Below the pieces are notes generated by a model that was not told the origin of the DNA, ran no database searches, and was given only the letters and a program-made list of their open reading frames with translations. Both the position numbers and the translations under genes were made by a program. Below are positions 23,041 to 31,325 of a DNA stretch of 45,843 nt, one piece after another (the first letter of the stretch is position 1; each line of letters begins with the position of its first letter). The stretch lies in the NCBI GenBank assembly GCA_018304165.1, contig JAGVWS010000030.1, positions 1-45,843 on the forward strand, read 5' to 3'. The stretch is from Candidatus Pacearchaeota archaeon (lineage in GTDB: Archaea > Nanobdellota > Nanobdellia > Pacearchaeales > GW2011-AR1).

Positions 23041-23121
23041 GCCCGCATCGCATAATGGTATTGCATCCGACTCGAAATCGGAGCCCTTCGGGGCATCCCC
23101 GTTCAATTCGGGGTGCGGGCG
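23041..23121 (+). tRNA. tRNA-Ser(CGA)
   Basis: The class II cloverleaf has acceptor GCCCGCA/TGCGGGC with discriminator G, D arm GCATAATGGTATTGC, and anticodon stem TCCGA/TCGGA with loop CTCGAAA. The long variable arm is GCCCTTCGGGGC and the T arm is CCCCG-TTCAATT-CGGGG. There is no intron and no encoded CCA. The convergent winged-helix gene ends one base after it. Confidence 0.94.
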
Positions 23122-23403
23122 TTATTCACTCAGCCCGAAAGAATCAGTGAATTCTGAAATCAGCTTGTACTTGGAGAGGTACTCATTGCCTTTCTTGGTT
23201 ATCTCATAAGTCCTGCCCTTTCCATTAACCAGCATAATCTCCTTTACCAAGCCCTTGCCAATCAGCTCTTCCATATAATCTCCCATCATGCTGTAAGAAA
23301 GGTTTGACTTGTAAAGGATGTGAGTTGGTTTTATTCTGCCACTCTTTTGCTTTACCAACTGGAGAATGTCATGAATTATTTCCAGCCTATTTCTTCTGGC
23401 CAT
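23122..23403 (-). CDS. Archaeal winged-helix transcription regulator
   Basis: This 93-residue protein resembles the HTH_45-type archaeal winged helix. Its segments are NRLEIIHDILQLVKQKSGRI, THILYKSNLSYSMMGDYMEE, LIGKGLVKEIMLVNGKGRTY and EITKKGNEYLSKYKLI. Its start overlaps the end of the upstream membrane-protein gene by 17 nt, so the two are translationally coupled. That context suggests the regulator and the 7TM protein act together, for example as sensor and DNA-binding effector. Confidence 0.8.
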   Translation of the reverse strand: MARRNRLEIIHDILQLVKQKSGRIKPTHILYKSNLSYSMMGDYMEELIGKGLVKEIMLVNGKGRTYEITKKGNEYLSKYKLISEFTDSFGLSE

Positions 23404-24079
23404 TTTTCAATATGATAAACAGGTTGATGAGCAGGAGCACATAACCTATAAGCTCTACGCTGTGCCCGACAGCATAGTGAAGGTAGCTGTTTGGCGAAAA
23501 GAAGAGTTCTGCCCTGCTTATAAATATTAGCAGGAAAGAAGCAAAAGTCAAAAATCTCCTCGCATTTTTCCTGCGGAAGTATTCTACATAGTAATGAGCT
23601 ACCATGAAGAAAATTAAAGCAAGAGAAACCAAGTAGAAAGCTGTTGCCTTATTAACACTGATGTAAATTGCTATAAAACCTATTATAATTGGGAGGATAA
23701 ATGCCCTGATGCTCTTTGTCCTGAAGCTTGCGTAATTTAGAGTGTACCATCCTGCAATGAATAAGGCAAAATAAGCTGCCAGAAGCCCTGCGCCGAGATA
23801 ATTAACCCTTGTTACAGCAAGGCTTCTTATATCACCTCCTATGTCTGTGAGCATCACCAGATTAAGAAGGGACCACATCAGGTAAGCAATTGCTATGCTT
23901 AAAAATCCAATGCTGAAAAACTTAATCTCCCTCTCCTTTGTTATTCTGTATATCTTCCACGCAAAGTATGAAATAGCGAATGAAATCAAAGTAACGACGA
24001 GCTCCATCAGGATAGAAGTAGCGACAAACCACTGGGGAATGAGATAAACTTGGACCATTTTCGCAGATATATAATACAT
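23387..24079 (-). CDS. Seven-helix membrane protein coupled to a winged-helix regulator
   Basis: This 230-residue protein has about seven predicted membrane helices with short basic loops (YRITKEREIKF, EYFRRKNARRF). It lacks kinase or other catalytic motifs. Size and topology resemble the 7TM sensor modules of archaeal receptors; that is an inference. Met at 24079 is preferred because a CTATTTAAAGC box lies 12-22 nt upstream, though Met 24058 is possible. The 3' end overlaps the wHTH gene. Confidence 0.7.
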   Translation of the reverse strand: MYYISAKMVQVYLIPQWFVATSILMELVVTLISFAISYFAWKIYRITKEREIKFFSIGFLSIAIAYLMWSLLNLVMLTDIGGDIRSLAVTRVNYLGAGLLAAYFALFIAGWYTLNYASFRTKSIRAFILPIIIGFIAIYISVNKATAFYLVSLALIFFMVAHYYVEYFRRKNARRFLTFASFLLIFISRAELFFSPNSYLHYAVGHSVELIGYVLLLINLFIILKNGQKK

Positions 24080-24494
24080 GAGCTGAAAATTGCTATTTAA
24101 AGCTTATGAAAGAATTTTCCAGAGCATGGTTCTTAATCCTTTTTTCACAAGTGCTTTATAAGGCATTTTCCTGTATATTTTAACATAATAACATAAAAGA
24201 GAGACTAATCATAAGCTCCAGACCATTTCCAACCTCCTCAAGGTGCTAAGGGAATTGCATCTTGATTCCTACTCAGGGGGGCTGAAATGCCCCCTTCGTG
24301 ATGCTCATAACATCAAAAACTCAGGCATATCATCACCAAGAAGATTATCAAAAATTATGCTCTGACTATTTCAGAGAAAGGCAAACAAAACCCAACACCA
24401 CCTTTTTCCTCCACCAACCCCGCGCAAGCGGGGGAGCTGGGGGTTTTTAATTCTATTAAAAAATAATGCTGTTAAAAAAACTTTATAAGAAAAT
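24080..24494 (+). ncRNA. Candidate structured RNA in a 415-nt ORF-free region
   Basis: Several GC-rich hairpins stand out in AT-rich DNA. These are GGGGGC-TGAAAT-GCCCCC (24277-24294), TGATG/CATCA (24299-24315), CTCTGA-CTATT-TCAGAG (24360-24376) and CCCCGC-GCAA-GCGGGG (24418-24433). A competing pair AACCCC/GGGGTT (24416-24421 with 24440-24445) leads into a T run. A CTTTATAAGG box near 24153-24162 could be the promoter, giving an RNA from about 24180 to 24448. I could not fit it to RNase P RNA or SRP RNA. The direction is inferred from the T run. Confidence 0.45.
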
Positions 24495-24761
24495 TTAGCG
24501 GAAAGAATATCTAAAGCCATCCCGCTTCTTTTCAATCACGCCGCCGATTATAGCTCCTATAGCTCCCATGATGGTTGCTCCCAGTATAGCATATCCAAAG
24601 CTTATAACTAATCCCTGCGGGTCTTCTACAATGATATTTCCTGTTATTCTCTGGAGAAATGAAATGTTTACTCCTATATGTGATGGAATGCTCGCTCCTG
24701 CCAAGAATCCCATAACAGCTCCAATGATGCCAAAGCTATTCCTCTTTTTTGACAGGTCCAT
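24495..24761 (-). CDS. Small Gly-rich membrane protein
   Basis: This 88-residue protein has two membrane helices, about 10-32 and 52-75. The second is Gly-rich (GYAILGATIMGAIGAIIGG), like small glycine-zipper proteins. It ends in a basic tail, EKKRDGFRYSFR. The function is unknown. A 28-nt duplication containing ATTATAAA lies in its upstream region. Confidence 0.55.
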   Translation of the reverse strand: MDLSKKRNSFGIIGAVMGFLAGASIPSHIGVNISFLQRITGNIIVEDPQGLVISFGYAILGATIMGAIGAIIGGVIEKKRDGFRYSFR

Positions 24762-24784
24762 ATGTAAATATAATATACATAGTG

Positions 24785-24840
24785 AGATAGATATTATAAA
24801 TACTTTGTTGCAAGATAGATATTATAAAGATTTCGTTGCA
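24785..24840. repeat. 28-nt tandem duplication with TATA-like core
   Basis: The copies at 24785-24812 and 24813-24840 read AGATAGATATTATAAA followed by a slightly diverged end. They lie upstream of the small membrane-protein gene and may duplicate promoter sequence. Confidence 0.8.
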
Positions 24841-25003
24841 AAATAATCTTCTTATAGTTAATGTTATAATATGATATATTAGCACAGAGTATAATCAAGT
24901 GATTAACAGAATTCTGCACAAATTACAGCCCATTATTTTATCATTATTGGTGTGGAGAGATTCATTGATGATTTACTGCTATAATCTCCTAGCTTAAACA
25001 TCA

Positions 25004-25354
25004 TCACATATTGCTGCAGCCATCGGCCTGCCTGTAGACATAGCCGCACTTCCTGCACTTGAACAAGTAAACATTTGACTCGTCGCTGAAGAAAGCGCCG
25101 AGGTCTTTAACATCTGCTTCTCCGTGGCCGCATTTAGGGCAGGTATGGGGAAAGCCTTCATCTCCTTTGTTATGAATGCTGGCATCAAAAACTCCCTTAC
25201 TATTATCTTTTTTAGATTGTATTTTGCTGGCAATTTTTATTCCGGAATCAAGCTGCTTGTAATTTCCGCATGAGCAAACAGCTGTTACCAAACCTGCATG
25301 GCTTTCAACTTTCATTATCTTGCTGCATTTGTCACAAAAGTGAATGGCGGACAT
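25004..25354 (-). CDS. TFS/Rpo9-like zinc-ribbon protein
   Basis: This 116-residue protein has two zinc ribbons. The N-terminal one is CDKCSKIMKVES...VCSCGNYK; the C-terminal one is HTCPKCGHGEADVKDLGAFF followed by CRKCGYVYRQ. This is the layout of archaeal TFS, homologous to TFIIS/Rpb9, which stimulates RNA cleavage by stalled polymerase. The loop corresponding to the catalytic Asp-Glu pair reads FFSDESNVYLFKC, keeping an acidic DE. The middle linker is Lys/Ser-rich. A paralogue role is possible. Confidence 0.8.
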   Translation of the reverse strand: MSAIHFCDKCSKIMKVESHAGLVTAVCSCGNYKQLDSGIKIASKIQSKKDNSKGVFDASIHNKGDEGFPHTCPKCGHGEADVKDLGAFFSDESNVYLFKCRKCGYVYRQADGCSNM

Positions 25355-25376
25355 GAATGAGAAAAAATAAGAGAGA

Positions 25377-26204
25377 TTATAACTCTTTCGCTACTATGCG
25401 AAAAGAGGCGTCATTATAGTAGGGATTATGTAGAACAATCAGGCTGTCTCTAGAGATATTGCAGGTTTTCTTATAACTAATCTTTCCTCGTGCAGAGCAT
25501 ACTCTGTTATAAGAAAACTCTTCATCTTCAGCTAATTTTTCATAATCTTTATTTGATGGAACAATGTAAACATCTATATCCCCATCAGAGTTTATGCTTA
25601 TAAGATACCTTGAGTTATTATTCCTGCTGCACAGAGGGTAAGCCATAATATAGCCTGCTGGTAAAAGTTTCTGTTCATCTATGTCTGTTTCGTATTTTGT
25701 CAGTATCTCCTTATACATTATGTTTTTTGTATCAATACTATGATTATAACCTAAAACGTGGCCTATCTCATGCTTTATTATATTCAAAATAGATTCATAA
25801 TTATAGGCTTGCCATTTACCAGAACACATGCTATCTCCTAATCCTATCTCAATAAAGCTATTGCCCAAAGTATAACCTATATGCTCTCCACCAAATTCCT
25901 TAACCCATTGAATACGAACATCAGCGTCATCTTCTGAGAATGCTTCTTTGAAAATATTCTTATCCCTCTCACCCCAATAAGAAGTTGCTTCTTTGACTGA
26001 ATCATAATAAAGAGGATCTACCCCATAAGGCAATGAACTAACATAGAATGTTATGTCCTTCTTATCTTCATCATGAGAATTATTCCCAGTACTATCTAAA
26101 ACATTATTAAAAAAATAGACGTTTATAACCACTAGTAATATTACGGCCCAAATTATATTCCCTATTAGGTTTGCCCTAGAATTATCTTTATTTACATCGA
26201 CCAT
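25377..26204 (-). CDS. Membrane-anchored matrixin-like metalloprotease (M10-like)
   Basis: This 275-residue protein has an N-terminal membrane anchor (about 14-34) and an extracellular metzincin domain with HEIGHVLGYNH (145-155). A following Met-turn candidate is NIMY (Met163). The zinc-binding HExxHxxGxxH plus Met-turn defines metzincins; matrixins are the best match. The C-terminal ~90 residues contain several Cys (LCSRNNNSRY, RVCSARG, KTCNIS) that may form disulfides outside the cell. The likely role is cell-surface proteolysis. Confidence 0.82.
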   Translation of the reverse strand: MVDVNKDNSRANLIGNIIWAVILLVVINVYFFNNVLDSTGNNSHDEDKKDITFYVSSLPYGVDPLYYDSVKEATSYWGERDKNIFKEAFSEDDADVRIQWVKEFGGEHIGYTLGNSFIEIGLGDSMCSGKWQAYNYESILNIIKHEIGHVLGYNHSIDTKNIMYKEILTKYETDIDEQKLLPAGYIMAYPLCSRNNNSRYLISINSDGDIDVYIVPSNKDYEKLAEDEEFSYNRVCSARGKISYKKTCNISRDSLIVLHNPYYNDASFRIVAKEL

Positions 26205-26324
26205 ACGGGGAATTGTTTCTAATAGTTTATAACATTATATATACTAAAAATGGAATCTCGAGCTTTGTCCAAATGTGGTTTGTAAACATTTTTAAGCGCT
26301 GAGCAATACTGTTATGAATAACAA

Positions 26325-26467
26325 GCCCGCATCGCATAAAGGTATTGCACCGGTCTTGAGAGTGTGGAGAATTTATTGTTCTCCGTGCATCTCCTCTCCT
26401 TTAAGACAGAAGAAATCAGGAAAACCGGGCCCTTCGGGGCATCCCCGTTCGATTCGGGGTGCGGGCG
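26325..26467 (+). tRNA. tRNA-Ser(TGA) with a 62-nt intron
   Basis: The exons are 26325-26360 and 26423-26467; the intron is 26361-26422, at the canonical 37/38 position. The spliced acceptor, D, variable and T arms are nearly identical to tRNA-Ser(CGA) at 23041. The anticodon stem is CCGGT/ACCGG and the loop CTTGAG+A, giving anticodon TGA. CTTGA pairs with TCAGG near the intron 3' end, forming the central helix of a bulge-helix-bulge with flanking GAG and AAA bulges. Confidence 0.9.
26361..26422 (+). other. tRNA-Ser(TGA) intron
   Basis: The length is set by comparison with the intronless 81-nt paralogue (143 minus 81 gives 62). No ORF lies inside it. It would be removed by the archaeal tRNA splicing endonuclease. 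Confidence 0.85.
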
Positions 26468-26483
26468 TTTTGACTTATAAAAG

Positions 26484-27044
26484 ATGAGTAAAACAAAGCT
26501 TATAACAGGCATTATTTTAGCAGTAATAATTTTGGGAGCAATTACATTAATAATGGCTAACAAGACTAACACAAATTCAGATAACAAAACAGCCGTTCTT
26601 GAAACTAACTATGGGACTATAAAGATAGAATTGTATTCCAAAGAAATGCCAATAACTGCCGGAAATTTTGAGAAGCTAGTGAGAGAAGAATTCTATGACG
26701 GAGTTGTGTTTCACAGGATTATTGATGGATTCATGATTCAGGGCGGCGATCCTACAGGCACCGGAGCAGGAGGACCCGGTTATGAAATTAAAGATGAGTT
26801 CACAAAAACATCACTTGATAAGAATGATAGAGGAACTATAAGCATGGCTAATGCAGGCCCAAACACCGGAGGAAGCCAGTTTTTTATAAATTTAGTTGAT
26901 AATAATTTCCTTGACGGAAAACATCCTGTATTTGGAAAGGTCATTGAAGGAATGGATGTCATTGATAAAATAGCAAAAGCTGAAACAGACGCCAATGACA
27001 GGCCGTCGGAAGAAGTAAGAATAATAAAAGCGTTTATGGAATGA
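26484..27044 (+). CDS. Membrane-anchored cyclophilin-type peptidyl-prolyl isomerase
   Basis: This 186-residue protein has an N-terminal membrane anchor (about 6-25, LITGIILAVIILGAITLIMA) followed by a cyclophilin domain. Signatures include YDGVVFHRIIDGFMIQGGDP (catalytic Arg in FHRII), GTISMANAGPNTGGSQFFI and HPVFGKVIEGMDVID. It would speed prolyl isomerisation of exported proteins. The start lies 17 nt after the tRNA-Ser(TGA) gene. Confidence 0.92.
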   Translation: MSKTKLITGIILAVIILGAITLIMANKTNTNSDNKTAVLETNYGTIKIELYSKEMPITAGNFEKLVREEFYDGVVFHRIIDGFMIQGGDPTGTGAGGPGYEIKDEFTKTSLDKNDRGTISMANAGPNTGGSQFFINLVDNNFLDGKHPVFGKVIEGMDVIDKIAKAETDANDRPSEEVRIIKAFME

Positions 27045-27083
27045 AAGAAAAATTTCTTCTGTTATAGTCACTGGCGATTTAAC

Positions 27084-27506
27084 TTATAAATCAACCCTCA
27101 TCTCAACCTCTCCTGTTTTCCTGAAGCCCGATTTTTCATAGAAGCCAATATTTTCAGGCCTGCAATGGAGAATAACTTTGTAGCAATCTCTTTCCTTAGC
27201 TCTTCTTAAAAGATCATCAAGCAGTAGTCTTCCAATCCCCCTGCTTCGATAATTTCTGTCAACAACCACATTCTCAATATGCCCGCGAGGCCTGCCTTCG
27301 TGAGAAAGGTTGTGCTGAATATATAACATTGAAGTCCCTATTACATTTCCATTATCTTCGCAAACATTAAGATAATAATTAGAATCTTTAAGTATTGCAT
27401 CAAGAACATCTCTTAATTTATCAGTGTCCTTATCCCCGCCAGAATGGCTTAACTGGGAAAGAATCTGCAGAGCTTTCTCCAAATCTTCTTTAGTTATCTG
27501 TCTCAT
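27084..27506 (-). CDS. GNA1-like glucosamine-6-phosphate N-acetyltransferase
   Basis: This ~140-residue GNAT protein contains the acetyl-CoA motif VVVDRNYRSRGIGRLLLDDL, preceded by RGHIEN. The C-terminal YKVILHCRPENIGFYEKSGF is strongly reminiscent of eukaryotic GNA1. It follows glmS by 20 nt, so it very likely acetylates GlcN-6-P made by GlmS, giving the eukaryotic-type route GlcN-6-P to GlcNAc-6-P to UDP-GlcNAc. A TTTATAAA spanning the glmS stop codon, 20-27 nt before Met 27506, could be an extra promoter and favours that start. Confidence 0.78.
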   Translation of the reverse strand: MRQITKEDLEKALQILSQLSHSGGDKDTDKLRDVLDAILKDSNYYLNVCEDNGNVIGTSMLYIQHNLSHEGRPRGHIENVVVDRNYRSRGIGRLLLDDLLRRAKERDCYKVILHCRPENIGFYEKSGFRKTGEVEMRVDL

Positions 27507-27526
27507 AATTATCATCTTTGCTATCT

Positions 27527-29311
27527 TTATAAAACTGTAACTGCCTTGGCCAAGTTCCGGGGCATGTCCACGTTTCTATTGTTAATAATTCCCAGATAAT
27601 AAGCAAGAAGCTGGACGGGAATGAGATTGATTATTGATGATAAGACGCCAAGGCTGGGAGGAGTTCTAATCCACAAGTCAAAAACTTCATTGTTTTCGGG
27701 ACTGATGCCAATGACAAAAGCTCCGCGTGATTTTACTTCAATTGCATTGCTTAATATCTCCTCTCTGACATCATCATCAGCAACTAATGCAATTACCGGC
27801 GTTCCTTTCTCAATTAATGCTATTGGTCCATGCTTTAATTCTCCGCCGGCAAATCCCTGTGCATGAATGTAGCTGACTTCCATTACTTTTATTGCCGACT
27901 CAAGGGCAATTGGATAATTAACGCCGCGCCCAATGATAAAGATACTTCTGCTGTCAGATATATTCTCTGCAACATACCTTATATGCTCAATATAACGCGG
28001 ATTAAGCATGTCATTAACTTCTCCTGCAAGGCTGACTAAATTTCTCATGCCTTCTTTTAATTTTCCGGCGCATGCATACGCAAGCAATAATGCTACAGTC
28101 ATCTGGGAAGTTGTAGCTTTAGTTGAAGCAACAGCTTTTTCCGGGCCGGCATTAATCATAAATGTGTAATCTGATACGCGGGTCATTGACGAGCCGATGC
28201 TATTGACGATTGATATAACTTTTGAGCCCTTCTCCCTGGCAATGCTTATTGCTTCAAGGACATCGGCAGTCTCTCCGCTCTGGGAAACTGCAATGACCAA
28301 AGTTTTCGGAATCAGAAAGTGCCGGTAATTATCGAATTCCGAGGCGGGAACAAAATTAACGTGCCTGCCTGCTATTTCTGAAAAGAAATACTCTGCAGAC
28401 TGGCAGACTTTAGCGGCAGTTCCGCAGCCGATGAAGAAAACTCCCTTTGCTTCGTTAATCATCTGCGCAACTTTCATCAGCTCTTCTGGATTCTGGTTAG
28501 CAGCCCTCCTAATGCTTTCTTTCTGCTCCATTATCTCCTTGAGCATGTAGTGATCGTAATCTCCTTTTTCTGCCTGTCCGGGACTCCAGTCAATAGTAAT
28601 TAATCTCTTATCAACAGGCAAACCATCGGATAACCTGAAGAATAGAGGAGAGCCATTAATTATCACTCCTTCGCCATCATCAATGTACATTACTTTGTTA
28701 GTATGCTCAAGAAAAGCGGGAATGTCTGAAGCTATGAATACCTCTTTCTCTTCATCAGAACTACCTTTAATTCCCACTATCAGAGGAGAACCCTTTCTTG
28801 AAGCAATCATCTCATTATTAAACGCATCTAAAACTATGAAAGCATTCCTGCCCTCTATTTTATCAGAAACATCCATTACTGCTTTTTTCAGGTTTCTTCC
28901 ATCCTTAATCACCATCTGCTCTATCAAATGAGAGATGACTTCAGTGTCTGTTTCACTCAGGAAATTGTGGCCTTCACTTATCAGATAATTCCTCAATTCC
29001 TGATAATTTTCTATAATTCCGTTATGAGCTACTGCAAATCTATTTGTGCAATCTCTATGAGGATGCGAATTTCTCTCACTTACACCGCCGTGAGTGGCCC
29101 ATCTTGTGTGGGCAATTCCCATTCTGCCTTCTATTAAATCACATCTAGAATTACTGATTCTCCCAACAGCTTTCCTTATAACTAATTTTCCATCAGAGAT
29201 AGTAGCAAAACCGAAGCTGTCATAACCTCTATATTCCAGGTTCTCAAGGGCTTTAAGCAGAATTGGGAAGGCTTCATTACCGAAGCTCCAGTATCCTGCT
29301 ATGCCACACAT
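27527..29311 (-). CDS. glmS: Glutamine-fructose-6-phosphate aminotransferase GlmS
   Basis: This is a ~594-residue enzyme. The N-terminal glutaminase domain begins MCGIAGYW, and Cys2 is the nucleophile after Met removal, so the start is 29311 rather than a Met two codons upstream. GIAHTRWATHGGVSERNSHP is the substrate loop. Two SIS domains follow (CGTAAKVCQSAEYFF, AVSQSGETADVLEAI; RGVNYPIALESAIKVMEVSY), and the chain ends RNLAKAVTVL. It makes glucosamine-6-P from fructose-6-P and glutamine. It is cotranscribed with the GNA1-like gene. A CTTATTTATATG box lies upstream. Confidence 0.95.
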   Translation of the reverse strand: MCGIAGYWSFGNEAFPILLKALENLEYRGYDSFGFATISDGKLVIRKAVGRISNSRCDLIEGRMGIAHTRWATHGGVSERNSHPHRDCTNRFAVAHNGIIENYQELRNYLISEGHNFLSETDTEVISHLIEQMVIKDGRNLKKAVMDVSDKIEGRNAFIVLDAFNNEMIASRKGSPLIVGIKGSSDEEKEVFIASDIPAFLEHTNKVMYIDDGEGVIINGSPLFFRLSDGLPVDKRLITIDWSPGQAEKGDYDHYMLKEIMEQKESIRRAANQNPEELMKVAQMINEAKGVFFIGCGTAAKVCQSAEYFFSEIAGRHVNFVPASEFDNYRHFLIPKTLVIAVSQSGETADVLEAISIAREKGSKVISIVNSIGSSMTRVSDYTFMINAGPEKAVASTKATTSQMTVALLLAYACAGKLKEGMRNLVSLAGEVNDMLNPRYIEHIRYVAENISDSRSIFIIGRGVNYPIALESAIKVMEVSYIHAQGFAGGELKHGPIALIEKGTPVIALVADDDVREEILSNAIEVKSRGAFVIGISPENNEVFDLWIRTPPSLGVLSSIINLIPVQLLAYYLGIINNRNVDMPRNLAKAVTVL

Positions 29312-29621
29312 CAGCATCCCAAGGATAATTCTTATTTATATGATATGAAAGAAAAATCTTGATTTCAGCTCCAGATGATTGATACATTTTAGCACTGATT
29401 AAACTGATAAAAGTAAAATATAGTCTATTAATAAATATAGGGGTAACTTAAATTACAGATGATTTTTTGATATTAATTACTGCAACGGCTTTATACTATT
29501 AGAATGATGGTTATTATTAATATTGTCTGACACTAACTAATTTTAGAAAGATATACATGTTAATATAATAATGACTATTATCCATAATATGTTTAAAACT
29601 TATTATGGATATATATTAAGC
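29312..29621. other. Intergenic region between glmS and the AMP phosphorylase remnant
   Basis: This is AT-rich sequence with no ORF of note. It holds the glmS promoter near 29331-29342 and a perfect 11-bp stem-loop at 29579-29611, entered separately. Confidence 0.4.
29579..29611 (-). terminator. Stem-loop downstream of the AMP phosphorylase gene
   Basis: TATCCATAATA (29579-29589) and TATTATGGATA (29601-29611) are perfect 11-bp arms around an 11-nt loop, 10 nt past the stop codon. It may be a terminator or an mRNA 3' end structure. Confidence 0.45.
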
Positions 29622-31024
29622 TTACGCAATCGGCTTCGCTTTCCTGTAAAAGTTCAGGGCTTCTTTCATTTCGCTTTGAGATTCAGCATAGAGCGTCAGG
29701 AGCTTCTCGCCTTTCTTTACTTTGTCTCCTAAATGCTTGTACAGATAAATTCCTGCAGCCTTGCTTGACGGGCATCCGGCTATTATTGCCGTCTGGTTTA
29801 TGCGCTTTATATCAATTTTTCTTATCACAAAGCTCTTGCCGGAGAATATGTCATTATGATACTTCGCTGTTCTGAAGTGAAGAGTTTCAATATTCTTCAG
29901 GCTTCCTCCCTGCGCTTTTATTATCTCCTTGAACTTATTATAAGCCCTTCCGGAATCAAGGATTTCCTTTGCCATTGCTTCTCCATGTCCTGGTTTTGCT
30001 TTCTTTGCCATTTCAAGAATCCTTCCTGCCATTTTTATGGCAAGTTTTCTCAATTTATAGCCGTTTGATTCCCTTCTTAAAACCCTTACAACATCAATAG
30101 CTTCAAGCAGGGGGCCGATGCCGTTTCCCCTTGGCTCACTCTCATAATCGAGGAAACACTCAATGTGAATCCCTAATTTCTTTCCTATTATTTCAAACTT
30201 CTTCTTAAGCTTGAGGGCATGTTTTTTGTCATAAACTTTCGCTGACGGGCCATAAGGAATGTCAATCAGGGCGTATTTTGCACCAACAGAAAGTTTTTTG
30301 GATATAATGCTTGCAAGAAGCTGGGGTTCAGGATCAAGGTGGAGCATTTTTTCAATTCTTATCAGTTTGTCGTCGGCAGGGGCAAATCCCAGAGTTCCGC
30401 CCCAGACAAAACAGGCATTTGTTTTCTTTACTATCCTTTCCAGCTGTTTTGGACTAAAGGATACTTTGCATAGAACTTCCATGCTGTCTGCCGTTCCAGC
30501 CGGGCTTGTAATTGCGCGGGATGAAGTCTTAGGCATTGTTAATCCTGCAGCGGCACAGATTGAAACAATAATGGGGGTTTCACGCCCGCTGATTCCTCCA
30601 ACGCTGTGCTTGTCAACTATCAATCTTTTCTTGAGGTGCAATCTCTGCCCCGTCCTGACCATTGCCTTCGTTAAGTCTTATTTGTTATGTCAGTAATTAT
30701 CTTCTTCAGCTCTTCATAGCTTAATGGAGCGCAGGCAAGCTTTTTGTGAATCAGCTCAATGCTCTCTTCGTGTGAAGTTTTGGCAACTTTGACCCTATCT
30801 CCGGGCTTGGCATTAATCAGACTGGCTGCCTCCTGAGAGAGTATAATCTCATTAGGCTTTACTATCTGCCCTGAAATGTCAATCATCGCAACAGCCTGGT
30901 GAGAGTTCTTATGAATCATAATTCTGCCGTCGGCATAAACTCCTATCCCTGAAGCTGTCCTGTTGTGCAGCATAGCCACGCTTCCGCCGGCAAACCATCC
31001 CATGAGACGAACTTTGAGAATCAT
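29622..31024 (-). pseudogene. AMP phosphorylase broken by an internal deletion
   Basis: Two frames together match archaeal AMP phosphorylase (about 500 residues). The N-terminal domain and start of the catalytic domain are at 30671-31024 (MILKVRLMGWFAGGSVAMLH ... YEELKKIITDITNK, then stop). The rest, from about 30677, reads DLTKAMVRTGQRL, then VDKHSVGGISGRETPIIVSI (phosphate-binding region) to the C terminus. The family normally has ~25 residues between NK and LTKAM; these are missing and the frame shifts there, so ~75-80 nt have been lost. The intact enzyme converts AMP plus phosphate to adenine and ribose-1,5-bisphosphate in the archaeal nucleotide/RuBisCO pathway. The large C part could be translated from Met 30662 but lacks the N-terminal domain. 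Confidence 0.85.
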
Positions 31025-31049
31025 TTATCCTCGCTCATTTTCAATTTCA

Positions 31050-31155
31050 TTTTTAATCAGCAAACGACATCATCTAACATCATTTATTTTCACCTATTTT
31101 TAATCCGCAAACAATATTATCTAACATCATTTATTTTCACCTATTTTTAATCAAT
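31050..31155. repeat. 47-nt tandem repeat, two copies plus start of a third
   Basis: The units start at 31050, 31097 and 31144 with TTTTTAATC. The first two share AACATCATTTATTTTCACCT and differ at a few positions. Confidence 0.85.
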
Positions 31156-31176
31156 GATTTTTAATCAGTAAAATCT

Positions 31177-31297
31177 AGCAGACAAGTAATATTTTTATAT
31201 CTTTCCTAAAGTATGTTAGCAGACAAACAACATCCTTATATCTTTCCTAAAGCATGTTAGCAGACAAACAACACCCCTATATCTTTCTTAAATCAAT
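31177..31297. repeat. 41-nt tandem repeat, three copies
   Basis: The units start at 31177, 31218 and 31259 with AGCAGACAA and contain ATATCTTTCCTAAA. Drift between copies (for example GTAATATTTT, ACAACATCCT, ACAACACCCC) increases in one direction. Confidence 0.88.
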
Positions 31298-31325
31298 ATC
31301 GTCTTAATCCATTAAATTCACGCTC

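Noticed and set aside
24080-24494. RNase P RNA, SRP RNA or C/D box RNA
   Set aside because: Conserved cores of RNase P and SRP RNA were not found, and the TGATGA/CTGA elements on the minus strand have wrong spacing.
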